From Pyronema omphalodes (lineage: Eukaryota > Ascomycota > Pezizomycetes > Pezizales > Pyronemataceae): a DNA stretch of 64,000 bases. Below, one piece after another: positions 53,553 through 64,000 of this stretch; the stretch's first letter is position 1; every line of letters begins with the position of its first letter. Made by a program: the position numbers and the translations under genes. The stretch covers positions 806,001 to 870,000 of the forward strand of contig JAJJXM010000013.1 in NCBI GenBank assembly GCA_024516155.1. The letters are read 5' to 3'. A model generated the notes under the pieces. That model ran no database searches, was not told the DNA's origin, and was given only the letters and a program-made list of their open reading frames with translations.

Positions 53553-54246
53553 GTCGGCTGAGGGAGCACAATGTGTGACCACGGACTGGGTTGGACTGAG
53601 CTGGAGCTTGGAAAATACAAAATTCAACGAAATACAATTTCTCTTACGATGCTGGATAACAAACGTATGGCTTCATCATTGGTGGCAGAGTACGGCGAGG
53701 GGTAGTTAACCGTGAGGTTAAGAATTAAACGATGCAGCTGACTCAGATCGCGATGGCCCAGGGGCTTTGGGCGTCTCCAGAGGTTCAGAAACTTCAATTG
53801 GGAAGCTCAAGGTCTAACTTGATCAGGACAATGCTGCGTGAAATGCCACACCTCATCACGTGCCCTCTGTATAGGGATTACTTCAAGAATTCTACATGAA
53901 CAACCAACCCATCCTATTGCAAGAGAAGGGCAGCAAGGCAACGGGCGTTTACCCCAATGTCCCTTTCAAGTGTCCAGGTCTTATTCTGTACACATCAGAC
54001 CAGCATTAGGACGTACCAATGTTGTCAATAGCCGGGTCATAGCCTAGTCCAGGTGCTTCTTCGAAGTGGACGGTGTGACCAATATGGGTGCCCTGCCCCT
54101 TCGAACCTTGTGTTGACCCCTTCAATACGCGGAGTACCTTGTTTCTTCCTTCTTCTTGCTGCCAACACACGATACCCTACTTTCGTGTCGCCGATACCTC
54201 GTTTCTCAACAAAGGTACTGCAGCACACCAATACAAATCGCTCAAA
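53553..54246. other. spacer and 5' flank
   Basis: It contains the region upstream of the minus-strand locus and the leader of the gene at 54247. The frame of that gene is open upstream to 54088, but I prefer the downstream ATG. Nothing else was seen. Confidence 0.45.
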
Positions 54247-54627
54247 ATGCCAAGCGACATCAACAACAACGGCAAGAACAGCAACACATCTCTCTCCGAT
54301 ACCCACACGCTTACCAACAAGGAATCGGATGGCGCCCTCAGTACTAGTATTGTTACCAAGCCGGACTCCCCGCATCCTTGCCCTCCACCTCCTCCCCCGT
54401 CTCCTGTCGAGTATGTGGCCGAGTGTTCCTTGAGCGAAACAAAGCCCAAAGATGCTACTGTTCTGAGCAGCTCTACGGGTGCCGCTGGCCCTGCCACTGC
54501 CAAGTCTAAGGTCGATCTTTCTGGCATGTCTCGGTATGAGAAGCAGCGTTTCTGGGGTTGGCTTTGCGATGAGGATGGCAGGGTGGACGTCACTCACCCA
54601 GCCTTCACGGGATTCCAACCGCACTGA
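54247..54627 (+). CDS. small Ser/Thr/Pro-rich protein, unknown (126 aa)
   Basis: ATG 54247 (MPSDINNNGKNSN) was chosen because of its CAAAATGCC context. The frame could also start at 54088, which would add 53 residues of unlike, Cys/Pro-rich composition. The N-terminal 80 residues are disordered (NTSLSDTHTLTNKES, then a run of prolines). The C-terminal 35 residues look folded: MSRYEKQRFWGWLCDEDGRV, then THPAFTGFQPH. No domain recognised and no signal peptide. The opposite strand has a long frame over the same bases, so coding rests on the initiation context and the tail. Confidence 0.5.
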   Translation: MPSDINNNGKNSNTSLSDTHTLTNKESDGALSTSIVTKPDSPHPCPPPPPPSPVEYVAECSLSETKPKDATVLSSSTGAAGPATAKSKVDLSGMSRYEKQRFWGWLCDEDGRVDVTHPAFTGFQPH

Positions 54628-57281
54628 GCAGTGTTTGTTTTAAACATTCTGGTCCTGCTGCCTGGGCCTCCACGGCTTCAAAAGGATGTATTTTGCAGAC
54701 AGATACAAAAGACAACGAAGGAGGAGCCGAGTGGGATTATGGTTGACTCTGGCCCATGTAGCATCATGGCAGCTCTGAGGTATGTTGATGCTTTTGATTC
54801 ATCTTTGCACTGAATGGATGTTGTTCGAGGATTGTTTGAGAATATGCTAACCGTGGTCTGGTAGGTAGCATATTCTTACATTTGTGATCTTATAGTTTGT
54901 TCTTTTGTGTATTTATTTTCAATGAATGCGGAACAGAGATCTCCCAGATTATGTTTTCACCAATCTTTGTGAACGACGGCTTGTGCTCCAACGGAGGGTA
55001 CGACGGAGGTTAGAATGAGGAGATTTAATAGCTCCACAGAGTTTGCCACTGCACGTTAACGATTTTCTACACCGCTACAGCTATCGCAGTGGGTATCTGC
55101 TCCAGTTTTACAATCTACCCGCTTTCTAGCTAATGATGATAGCTGGATTGGGGGTCTAATATATAGGACACCAAAACGCACAGCATTAACTGTCAAATTG
55201 TACATCGGCCAGTGTTCCAAGTTTAAGTCATCACTCATTCACCAGCAGGCTAGAAAAAAGGAAAAAAAAAAAAAAAAAAACTCCCCATTAAGCGAAGATT
55301 GTGTTGAAATTAGTGGTGCGTGCTGTATATCATTCGATGTGACAAAGAAAGCAGCCTTTGATCTTAAATTTAGCTAACGTTACATATAAAATTATCGGTT
55401 AGGATTTCACATCCAATTTTGATTTACTATCAACAGCGACCGACGTCAAGCATGCACGACATCACTACTAGGTTATAGGGTTCAGGTTTAGTTAGATAGA
55501 GGGCTATCCACTGTATTGCCCGTGTTGCGGGGCTAATTCTAGATGACGCAAACGTTTAGTGAACCGGTCTGTTGGGTTTGTGCAACCTTAAAATTGTTCC
55601 CGCAGGCCGCGGTGGCTCACGAAGGTTCTACAGGCCGGCGATGGAAGTAGCGGTGTTCTTCTTTAATGTTTTCTAGTCTAGTCAATATGCAGAATATATT
55701 TCTCCTCCGCGACTACGGGGTATACAATTCCTATAATTACACCCAATTCCTCCATCTCCTGGATGTTTATCTCTCTATGGCCGAGGACCAAGACCCCTTC
55801 AACCGATTCCCGGTACTTCTGAAATCAAGGCCCTGGCAACTTCTATTCGTCCAGTTTATTCGTCCAGTTTAAAATCCTTCAACAGCTGACAAGGTTTTTC
55901 CCTTTCGTTTAAGATCTTCAAAAACATTATACCGCGCCCTTACATAATTTATTCCGCCGTGCTGTTTTTGTTTGTAGGTGTTTGGTTATCATCAAGCCTA
56001 ACTAACAGAAATTCTTTTTACCGATGGCAATGCAGTATTTTTCAAGGATCCCCATTCCGCGGAATTTTTCTAGCCCGATTCAACTATGTTTCGTTTTCTG
56101 TTATTATGTTTTTTTGTCTTCCTTTTCTTTTTCATGTCTCTCATTTACGTTTGCAACTTTCAGGTTATCACATTGAACTAGTGGATCTCAGGTTGTAACC
56201 CTGGCTGCTCTAGCCGGTTGCCATTAAGCGAGGGGATAATGTTTGAAACGGGGTGAATCGATACAAGAAAGTGCACTTCTACATATCTACCATAGACAGA
56301 CCTTGATATTATGGAAGTTTAGCAGAGGACTGCGAGCTTGCAATGCTGTTTTTGTAATTTCAAGCATCATTGGCGTATTTGATTTTTTAAGATAGTGTTG
56401 AATCACCTCCTCCGCCGTGATGGTTTACTATTTCGTTCTGCGAATATCACAATGGAGAAAAATTTTCAGCAGTCTCAAAAACTCATTTTCCCAGCAGATT
56501 CGTTTAATTATTTGTATCACAATAAAGTAACGCAAAGCATGGAAAAATCTCACAACCAAAGCTCCTGACAGTCCGTCCCAAATTGTAGTCCGATCCAATT
56601 CGCAGGACTAGGAATTTTCCCGCTTCCCACGTCATTGACATCGAACTAATCCCGGAGCAACAACTCGACAATATCCTTATATTCGTTTAATTCCGCGTGG
56701 TGCAAGACGATTTAATTTGCTTACTGTAGTCAACGTCGTTCGTTTTTAATAATGCCGGAGCGAGGGTCTAAAATAGAATAATTTATTGGGATTCATATAT
56801 AAGAATATACTTGATCCAAGTATTATATAGCTTGCTCCTTCCTAGCTGATTATCTTTTAACTAGGTAACTCTTGACATAGGTCCACATAACCATTGCATT
56901 GTCACTCTGTAACGATCAGGTAGTGGTCAATTCCATATTTAGCATATTTCCAACACATATGACACCTTCAGAACCCATTTTCAATTTACAAATACTAAAC
57001 TTCGTAGATTCGATTCACGTGGCAGTTTGAAAGCCCTCCATCCCCTTGAAATTTCAGAGATCATCTTCTCAGCCTCAGGCTTCCCTCGAGATTGACTACG
57101 CGGCTATTTTTCACAGAATTATGGTCGGCCCTCTTCAATTACCATCACAGCCGAAAGTCTGTGCCACTATGACTGTGAGAGCTCTTCTCATTCTAAGCTA
57201 AAAGAAGCTCCCTACACGTACGCCAGTGACTGTATCACCCTCATAGAATCAATGATTGCATTAATTTGGTTTCACCCTCGA
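54628..57281. other. 2.6-kb gene-free stretch
   Basis: AT-rich, with a run of about 19 A's at 55261-55279 and short hydrophobic frames that lack support (55666-55872, 55959-56198). No gene or repeat was recognised. Confidence 0.5.
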
Positions 57282-57289
57282 TTTACCTC
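57282..57289. repeat. 8-bp target-site duplication, left
   Basis: TTTACCTC, repeated at 58063-58070. Eight base pairs is the hAT signature length. Confidence 0.8.
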
Positions 57290-58062
57290 CAGACCTCCCA
57301 GTCGTACAAACCAGTTTAAAATGACGACCAAAACGGACTGTATGGACTGTTGGAATATGAGAACTGTACGGCCACCCAGTTCAGTTTACTGTCAGTAATA
57401 TAAACTGGTTAAACTGCGAAAACCAGTTAACTGAATGCAAGGCTTGGCAAACCAGGTGAACTGTTTAAACTGCGAAAACTGGTTTGTCCAGAGGAACTGG
57501 TTTATGAAGGGGCAATAAATATCATTCAGTGTATGCATAAAAAACTTCTATCCTAATTTGGTCCCTAGAAATCACGACTGACGCCTACAAATGAAGCTCT
57601 TGAGCCCCTCAATGACTTCCAGAGCATCTGCCTGCATTGAATGGCGGTCCGATATAATGATCCGCTTGCATTTGGAAAACAGCAGCCCAGACGTGGCAGT
57701 CATCGCAAGAACTGAGAGAATGTTCACCGCCATTTTGTCAAGGCTAGGAAATCTGGTTACCAGAAGCTGGTGAAATGAGGAGGGTTGAGATACTGGCAGG
57801 CTCGGCCACCGGTGGGTTCAAACGAGGTTGAATACATTATTTATTCCTGCATGCACTGGCTCCCGATGCGGTTAAACTGGTTTGTATTTATCGAGTCCGT
57901 TTAATCAGTGCACTGCAGTTACCTGGTTCTATGGACCCCTCAAAACTGAACCAACTGTCTATCCGGGACACCAAAACTGCACCAACTAACTGTGAATTGT
58001 CAGTTCAGTTTACCTGGTTTACGATTTTACCCGGTAAACTGGCTATACGGTTGGGAGGTCTG
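57290..58062. mobile_element. hAT-like non-autonomous element
   Basis: The 773-bp element has imperfect terminal inverted repeats: CAGACCTCCCAGTCGTACAA on the left and CAGACCTCCCAACCGTATAG on the right (reverse complement), then CCAGTTTA on both sides. It is flanked by the exact 8-bp duplication TTTACCTC. The CAG...CTG ends plus 8-bp duplication fit the hAT superfamily. Subterminal regions carry many AACTGGTT/AACCAGTT motifs, plausible transposase sites. There is no coding capacity. It is related to 28425-29333. Confidence 0.82.
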
Positions 58063-59276
58063 TTTACCTCCTTCTACATACAATTTCTCTTAACCAGCTG
58101 TACCCATAATGCGATATCTACAAATTACCAGCATGTTCCTTCTGCATACACCGGCCGCAGTGATACAAGAATAGGATCACATAGGTATTGTACACCAATC
58201 CGACGGCTCTGGAAATATCGCGGAAAATTAATCCAGAGTTCCCTATGGTCATGCACGTCGATTTGAATGTGTGGAATCCCGTGGAAATACCGTTCAAATG
58301 AAGTATGGAGCCATCCACGGTGAGGATAACCAATAGCAGAGTCTGGTAACTAGCAGGACTATAGCCACCTTTGAAGCTGTACTTAGTGAAGCAGGTTGCA
58401 TGAAAGAATATAATTTCGAATATGAGCAGTTTAAAATACTCAAGGGCCGGATCGGATGGTATGCCTATTATGAGTGCCGCTTGCCATATCCACAGTCTCT
58501 AGGACACTCTATTTTTATATCTGTTGCTGATTTGTATGGAATTTACGCATAGTACAGTTTTAATTTATAGATGGTTATTTTAGGATGTCTTCTTTGCATT
58601 TCTCGGGCGATGCCTGAATCACGGTATGTGACCAAATGCTATGAGCCTTTCAGGCCTTGATCAACGTACAATTAAACGAATGAATAACTGTCACCATATG
58701 GACGTTATCAAGTGAGACTGCACTCAGTAAGAGCGAATCACAGTTTAAATCGCATTAGAGCTTATTACCTATGCACTTGAAACAAGTGTTGAAGGATCGC
58801 TTGATTTTCCAAGTAATCCTCGATGAATTCGCCGTACCCCTTACTTGGCGTGGCATGTTTTTCGAAGGCTGGATCAATATATAAGAAACCATGGTTTCCA
58901 GAGCGATGTGATTTAATTCAACTAGAGATTAAATGTAGTGGATCTCCAAATTTTTTGGATATATAGAATGCGGAGCGATGCAGTGACAGGGGCGAAACAT
59001 TGTAGGTTTTTTCGTGCAGTGCACTTTTAACTCCTTACGGGCTCCTTCATCCAAGTCCCACTACTATTTCAATACCTGGCAAGCCCCTTTGAAAGTAGGG
59101 CCCCTTACTGGTTTTACATATATTCTGTTTGCCCTCCAAGCACAAAAGGTCTTGACTGTTTGTAGTTATCTGTTTGATTCCCTTTAAGATGTTCCATTGC
59201 CCAGTTTTTCGACTTTGGGTATCCTCTTCAACACATCATCGAACAAAAACCACTCTCATCTCTACCAACTCGCAAT
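58063..59276. other. right duplication and 1.2-kb spacer
   Basis: It begins with the 8-bp duplication at 58063-58070. The rest is AT-rich and shows no gene. Its end holds the CA-rich leader of the next small gene. Confidence 0.5.
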
Positions 59277-59573
59277 ATGGTTGAGATGCGTACCGCCAAC
59301 GAGAATCACGAAATATCCAAAGACTCCAAGCCACTCGAGTCAAAGAAAGCTCATCGAAGACCAGACAAGGACTCGAGACCGGCAACCCGCGCACCAGACT
59401 ACATCCGTGAATTTCAAAAACATTATCCAGGCAAGGAATTCGATCTACGAACTCACTGGAAGGCACCGCCAAAGGGGTGGAGCATGGATACGACTGCGAA
59501 GAAGGAATACCATGAAGCTTTGTTGGACATCAAGCGAATGATGGCACAACGCCCTGGCCCTGCAGGGTATTGA
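59277..59573 (+). CDS. small basic protein, unknown (98 aa)
   Basis: Starts at ATG 59277 in the context CGCAATATGG (MVEMRTANENHEISKDSK); the second ATG four codons on is possible too. The first 45 residues are hydrophilic and Lys/Arg/Asp-rich. The rest has aromatic residues at regular places (APDYIREFQKHYPGKEFDL, HWKAPPKGW) and a helix (KKEYHEALLDIKRMM). It ends PGPAGY. No signal peptide, cysteine or known domain. The adenine/cytosine-rich leader is typical for fungal mRNAs. Confidence 0.55.
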   Translation: MVEMRTANENHEISKDSKPLESKKAHRRPDKDSRPATRAPDYIREFQKHYPGKEFDLRTHWKAPPKGWSMDTTAKKEYHEALLDIKRMMAQRPGPAGY

Positions 59574-60749
59574 TTGCTGTTTGGAGGAGACATATGTTCA
59601 GTTTAAACGTTAGCTGAAGAGATCACTGAAAGCTTTGGGCATTGACATAGTAGAACTGGGTGGACTTCGACGGTCAACTGCACTAAACCTCGGTACGAGA
59701 ATCGTAAGGATTTCTTTGTTTGGCGGATTGTTAATACACATTGGAGATACACAACCAATACAAGGCAGTTACAATCTCTCCGTACTATGACCCTTGGATG
59801 CTAGCTGCTCTGCAGTTTGTACATCAGTGACACGTACATATCCACCCATTATCACTCGCGTTTGTCAAGACGGAAGTGATTTATATAAATATATTTGTAC
59901 AGATCCGTTTTATTGATAGACTATTCCGTTGGAACTTGCAGATAAAAGATATTCAAGTCAACATTGTGAATCTCAAAATAATTATCACACGCTTGATCCT
60001 ACTGACCCAGTTACTAAGTCTCACACGGTCCCCAACTTTGCTGATTGGTTGAGCTCTCACAATTCTGCCCAACACCGCTATCCTTAAACTTAACCTCAAT
60101 CGCTGGATCTCCTCATTACTTTGAGACATCATAACCAAGGACCGTATTCTCTGCCTACGTACCCATCCAAGCGTATGAAACACCAAATAGCTTTTGATGA
60201 CTTCACGTAACATTTGCTATACCAGCTCTCTTGAACCCTCAGTTTTGCTCAAAAAAAAAACATCTGCAGTGTTTTTGTGCTGTTTCAACATCCGAATTAT
60301 ATGGGGTAAGCCGTAATTAGCACGCCCTCCGAGTGCAATCTTTGACGTGCGAGTTACTGAAACGTATTATTCAACTACCGGTACACTTAAATTTAACTAC
60401 ACGCCGAATGTCTGCAACTCATTGTTCGTCCCGAGATCATCCTTTATTCAGCGGGAAATTTATTGCTTTTTAAGCCGATACAGCACCATTCTGCACGGTG
60501 ACGTTATTTGTACCTTCACAATGCGTCGTCGTTATGTCAAGGAGACACGACTGATAATAGCCCAGCAAACGACGCTCCTTAGAGAGTAACAATATCTCGA
60601 CTACTCACGAACAATCTATTTAGCTATATACTCATCCACTGATTTGGGTGATGTGCATATGATAGGTGGCGTCTTATTAGAAATGGCGGCGCTTACTTCA
60701 ACTTTTGTTTATGGTAGGATTGAAAAACTAAAGTCAGTAACCAAGAGAT
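59574..60749. other. spacer without a gene
   Basis: AT-rich. A poly-A run lies near 60251. Nothing was recognised before the tRNA gene. Confidence 0.5.
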
Positions 60750-60832
60750 GGTTGCATGGTGTAGTGGTTATCACGTTCGCTTTACAGTTCCCTGCACGCG
60801 AAAGGTCGCCAGTTCAAGCCTGGCTGCAATCA
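60750..60832 (+). tRNA. tRNA-Val (anticodon TAC) with a 10-nt intron
   Basis: The acceptor stem GGTTGCA/TGCAATC is perfect with discriminator A. The D-arm region is GGTGTAGTGGTTATCAC. The anticodon stem TTCGC/GCGAA encloses TTTACA, then the insertion GTTCCCTGCA (10 nt), then C. The insertion lies directly after position 37, the canonical place for nuclear tRNA introns. The T-arm is GCCAG-TTCAAGC-CTGGC. The mature tRNA would be 73 nt. Confidence 0.92.
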
Positions 60833-61761
60833 TTTTGTTTTACCGATGCCGGGAGATGTGACGAGAGGTGCATAAATGGATGTTTTTATGCACCTTGTTT
60901 AGTTTGTAAACTAAATAATCAGCGTCTAAATCTGTGCATCAAACGTCAACATCACGTGTACTGACTTTTCTTTGTACCCTTTCCTCATTACCCTTCATAA
61001 TCAATATCTCAGTCACAGAAAGCACGCGATAGACAGCTGTCTGTGTTGAACCGCGAAAGCCGGGAACCTGCGTATGATTCTTCATGAAACATCACCCGAG
61101 ACTTTTGCTATGGCGCTTGTTGATTTGTGCCGTGATCCGACGGATACAGGTCTCTTGCCACAGCGGGTTTCATTTATAGAGACACGCTTTGCAGACCCGC
61201 CGCCGACAGCTCACTCTTTGACGGCCTACTGCACGTAACTATATAACTATCCCCGATTGAATCTGTCTCTTTCTCGGCAAAATAGCCTATGATCTTTATA
61301 CAGTGATAAGTAAGTTTTTCCGTTCCGCAGATCATGCATTCAATTTGCCGAATAGTCTGGGTTTAGACCCTAGCTTCTGTAACTACGATAATCACCTGAT
61401 TTCATGATTTAAGCTTTGGTGATTATACTAGTTGGCCCTTACGAATCATTTAAGCTCAACATCTACCGCCACTCCTTCGCCACCAAATCTTGCGGTTTCA
61501 AGTTGAAGGTTTATTTGCAAACAAAACGCGAGTGAAAGGTTTGTGAACCTTAGTTCCGTGCGACAATTATTTCGGCCTCAAGCACCCGAAAAGGGGCAGA
61601 GCGGCAAGAAAGAATATAAGTTGATGTGTAGTGCCGCATGATTTATCGGTACGCGCTGTTCCAACCCGTACTTCTAGTGCTGCATCACATTTGGTCACTC
61701 GCACTTGGTCAATCATTTAAACAGCCATTCTTTCCCGACTCTTCCCACGCCTCAAATCACC
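60833..61761. other. spacer without a gene
   Basis: Just after the tRNA there is a TTTTG stretch that can end Pol III transcription. The rest is unremarkable and no gene was recognised. Confidence 0.5.
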
Positions 61762-61770
61762 TATAAATAA
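61762..61770 (+). promoter_or_regulatory. TATA box of the 61814 gene
   Basis: TATAAATAA lies 52 bases before the ATG, closer than in the other small genes of this region. Confidence 0.55.
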
Positions 61771-61813
61771 GACTTATTTTTTTTTCTAGAACTGACAAAA
61801 CAACTTGATCACT

Positions 61814-62092
61814 ATGTCTGGCCTTCCTCAACCTCTTCATGGCGGTAATTACCCGCAAAACCAGCGTTATCAATGCCCCGGCGCCGGTACCTGTCCTCCG
61901 CAAACCAATCGGTGGAATGCATATTCAGACAATGAGAATTCTTCCAATATGGATAACCGCTATTATCAGATCCAGCCTTCCCATGGATATTCCTGGCCTT
62001 CACAGCAAACTCAACAACATCAGGGACAACAGGGACAGCAGGGGCAGCAGTTGTCCCCCGGTGCGAGTAATGGGGGATACGGCTGGCGTTAA
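61814..62092 (+). CDS. small Gln/Gly/Tyr-rich protein (92 aa)
   Basis: Starts MSGLPQPLHGGNYPQNQRYQ. It is rich in Gln, Asn, Gly, Ser, Tyr and Pro, and its C-terminal part contains a GQQGQQGQQ run and ends GGYGWR. Two cysteines sit close together (QCPGAGTCPP). It has no signal peptide. The composition resembles prion-like or adhesive low-complexity proteins, but the function is unknown. Single exon with a TATA box. Confidence 0.6.
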   Translation: MSGLPQPLHGGNYPQNQRYQCPGAGTCPPQTNRWNAYSDNENSSNMDNRYYQIQPSHGYSWPSQQTQQHQGQQGQQGQQLSPGASNGGYGWR

Positions 62093-62520
62093 GTGTATTT
62101 GAATGCCTGGTGACGTCTCCTTGTGAGGAATGTTCGCGCGGCAGACTATATCTGTTGATTTGTAGAATTCTGTAGGACTGTTCTGACTTGTTGCTTTTAA
62201 AATTTAAAATGTATCATGCCATGCCAGTTAGCTTCATTACAGTTATTGACATACTCTAAAACTGAGATTTGCAATGCTGCGATAGAAATTGGGATACGTA
62301 ATTTGTGTTTAGGAACGATTTCTTCCTGCACTATTCTGTGCTTCTTCGTTAAGAACTTCGCTCGGTTCATATCAAGTGGATTCTCCAGTGCAGATCATGA
62401 ACCTATTAGAGGCTTTCCCGTTAAATACGCACGTTGGAATACAATTTCTGTTGTCTTTGAATGCATAATTCTAAGGTATCGAGTCGTTGAAGGAAACCGT
62501 TTAGCTGTCTAACAATCTGT
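62093..62520. other. spacer
   Basis: 3' flank and promoter region between two small genes. A 98-codon frame at 62216-62512 has no supporting feature. Confidence 0.45.
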
Positions 62521-62527
62521 TATAAAA
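62521..62527 (+). promoter_or_regulatory. TATA box of the 62643 gene
   Basis: TATAAAA lies 122 bases before the ATG, and the leader is rich in CA and CT (CACTCACACGAGCCCTC). Confidence 0.62.
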
Positions 62528-62642
62528 CCCAACGATTTTGTGCACTGTCGCTGTTATATCACTTATCACTCACACGAGCCCTCAGTAGCCTCCAACACTC
62601 AATCTACTCTTCTTAACACTACTTACAAACGCTTCATCAACA

Positions 62643-62921
62643 ATGCCTTCCGACGGCTGGCGCCCCAATGACTATCCTGAGCGCGGGTCGCGCAATAACC
62701 ACTCTTATCGCTCACATAGCAGTTACGGTACTATTTATACGCAATACGAGCGTGACGGACAATGGCACGAATCTCTTGCGAATGGTACAAGCGTTTGGCG
62801 TCCCGAAAATCAGCGAGTGTACTACAATGTACCTAGAGATGAAGAGGACCGGGATAATGGAGGACATGGCCGTGGGGGCGGTGGGTATGTTGCCCCCATG
62901 GACTTCTTGAGGAGACGCTAG
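62643..62921 (+). CDS. small Arg/Tyr/Gly-rich protein (92 aa)
   Basis: Starts MPSDGWRPNDYPERGSRNNH. It is hydrophilic with many Arg, Asp, Asn, Ser and Tyr. The middle (YGTIYTQYERDGQWHESL) looks like a beta hairpin. A Gly-rich segment (GGHGRGGGGY) precedes the end MDFLRRR. It has no cysteine, signal peptide or known domain. The strong TATA box and leader support it as a real gene. Confidence 0.6.
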   Translation: MPSDGWRPNDYPERGSRNNHSYRSHSSYGTIYTQYERDGQWHESLANGTSVWRPENQRVYYNVPRDEEDRDNGGHGRGGGGYVAPMDFLRRR

Positions 62922-62991
62922 ATGGGTGATTGTTCATGACTCGCGGAGGTCTCGCGCACATCTTTCAGGCACGTTTATTTGGAATTTTGTA

Positions 62992-62999
62992 GTTTTTGA
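62992..62999. repeat. 8-bp target-site duplication, left
   Basis: GTTTTTGA, repeated at 63903-63910 on the other side of the element. Confidence 0.85.
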
Positions 63000-63902
63000 C
63001 AGAGCTCCCCACGGTCCGTCCGGTCCAGTCCTGGCTACGGACCGGACTGGACCACATATCACGGTCCGGTCCGGTGCTTGGACTGGGACTGGCAGTCATT
63101 TTTACACGGTGGACTGGACCGCCTATGGGTGACCGTAGGTGACCATAAGGTCACACAAAGTCACTCGCAGGTGACCATGGGTGACCGTAGGTGACTGCAG
63201 TTTTAGTTTTTGAGCGCGCAGAAATTTCAACAGTGATTCTTATTATATCTTTCTCTACAAGAACTGATCACTACGATTTCAGAGCGGACCTAAGTAATCC
63301 CAATGAATTGCCAAAGGTTTCATGATTACTTTTGCTAATGTTTCCCCATTTTCCCAAATTTCCTGTAAAGAACAGGAAAATTGTAAACTATTGAGGTTCA
63401 TTAGTCTCGCAAACAAAAACGAAACAGATGCCGTGGATGGGAAAGGACAATTACTGGCAGGCTTAGATGGGAAAAGCTTCACTGCGATGGGAAAGGGGGG
63501 GGGGGGGGGGGCGGGGGGTGGTTACGGCACGATTTATTTGGAAGAATCTTTACATATGGAGTACCAAGAGAATCATCAGGACTACCCAGTGGTGGAGGCA
63601 AACACGCGTTGAGAAAAAAAAATCCGCACCGGAGGATTCTAGCTCCACCTTTGTTGACCGGCAAGCGGCCTCTCTGGTGGTCAGCTCGCTGTTAGCGGCG
63701 GTTGCTACTCCCGACCCACTAGTGCTTAGGATAAGCGAGAAATCCGCGGTCCCGCAGTCACCTGCAGTCCGGTCCAGTCTTTTTGTTTTCAAAACCTGGA
63801 CCGGACTACATGGTTGCAGTCCTCGAAAACATTGGACTGGACTGGACTACACCATGTAGTCCGGTCCAGTCCGCAGTCCTGGACGGACCGTGGGGAGCTC
63901 TG
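63000..63902. mobile_element. hAT-like non-autonomous element with perfect terminal repeats
   Basis: The 903-bp element has 22-bp perfect terminal inverted repeats starting CAGAGCTCCCCACGG, flanked by the 8-bp duplication GTTTTTGA. The CAGAG start and 8-bp duplication are hAT hallmarks. Subterminal regions are packed with GGACTGGACC/GGTCCGGTCC-type motifs on both sides. The left inner part also has several GGTGACC/GGTCACC copies. An 18-G run lies near 63496. Short frames inside have no transposase motifs, so the element depends on a partner elsewhere. Its terminal sequence is unrelated to the other hAT-like family here beyond CAGA. Confidence 0.88.
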
Positions 63903-63910
63903 GTTTTTGA

Positions 63911-64000
63911 TTTCTTATTTATCTGTGGTTTAAAATAAATTTTATCTTGTAATCATTGGTGGCAGAATATGTCATTTTTGCCGTTTAAAAAAGCGAGTCT
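63911..64000. other. flank at the window end
   Basis: AT-rich sequence after the right duplication (63903-63910). No feature was recognised. Confidence 0.5.

Noticed and set aside
55261..55279. Run of about 19 A's, considered as a LINE or pseudogene poly(A) tail
   Set aside because: No element-like sequence precedes it and no target duplication was found around it.

Overview
The window is nuclear DNA from a filamentous ascomycete fungus. Spliced genes have short introns of about 50-170 bp with GTATGT/GTGAGT-type donors and CTRAY-like branch sites. There is a fungal chromodomain Ty3/Gypsy element, a Tad-like LINE, a CorA-ankyrin fusion, a split GAL7-type gene and a tRNA with a short intron after the anticodon. 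The exact lineage cannot be read from the sequence.

Layout: (1) 1-758 is the 3' end of an alpha/beta hydrolase gene. (2) 1158-5421 is a three-exon gene for a 1,369-residue low-complexity protein with two tandem repeat arrays. (3) 5422-8928 has no gene, but holds a pair of diverged inverted repeats and a 50-bp LINE relic with an intact 13-bp target duplication. (4) 8929-12056 is a seven-exon gene joining a CorA-like (GMN) membrane domain to nine nearly identical 35-residue ankyrin repeats. (5) 13008-28044 is a nested insertion. A full-length LINE on the minus strand (13022-19061) has a 14-bp target duplication. The LINE's 5'-side duplication is itself interrupted by an 8,964-bp chromovirus (19068-28031) with 1,410-bp LTRs and a 5-bp duplication. 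(6) 28425-29333 and 57290-58062 are two copies of one hAT-like non-autonomous element. (7) 31483-45170 is the housekeeping block: a polytopic membrane protein, tRNA-Arg, a conserved fungal protein, GAL7-type uridylyltransferase, and COG4 divergent from it. (8) 45-64 kb is sparse. It holds a series of short proteins without signal peptides, often behind a clear TATA box, plus a tRNA-Val gene and a second hAT-like element (63000-63902).

The most unusual items are these. First, a small gene at 50544-51243 contains four consecutive 36-nt phase-0 microexons that, with their introns, look like tandem copies of one exon-intron unit. Second, the ankyrin array keeps an almost constant backbone while changing a few exposed positions in each repeat. 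Third, the chromovirus shows a 12-nt self-priming match and a possible -1 gag-pol frameshift site. Fourth, several genes switch abruptly from a C-rich to a G-rich coding strand.

Splice sites were assigned by reading-frame continuity and consensus, not from transcripts. Family calls come from motifs recognised by eye, without database searches.
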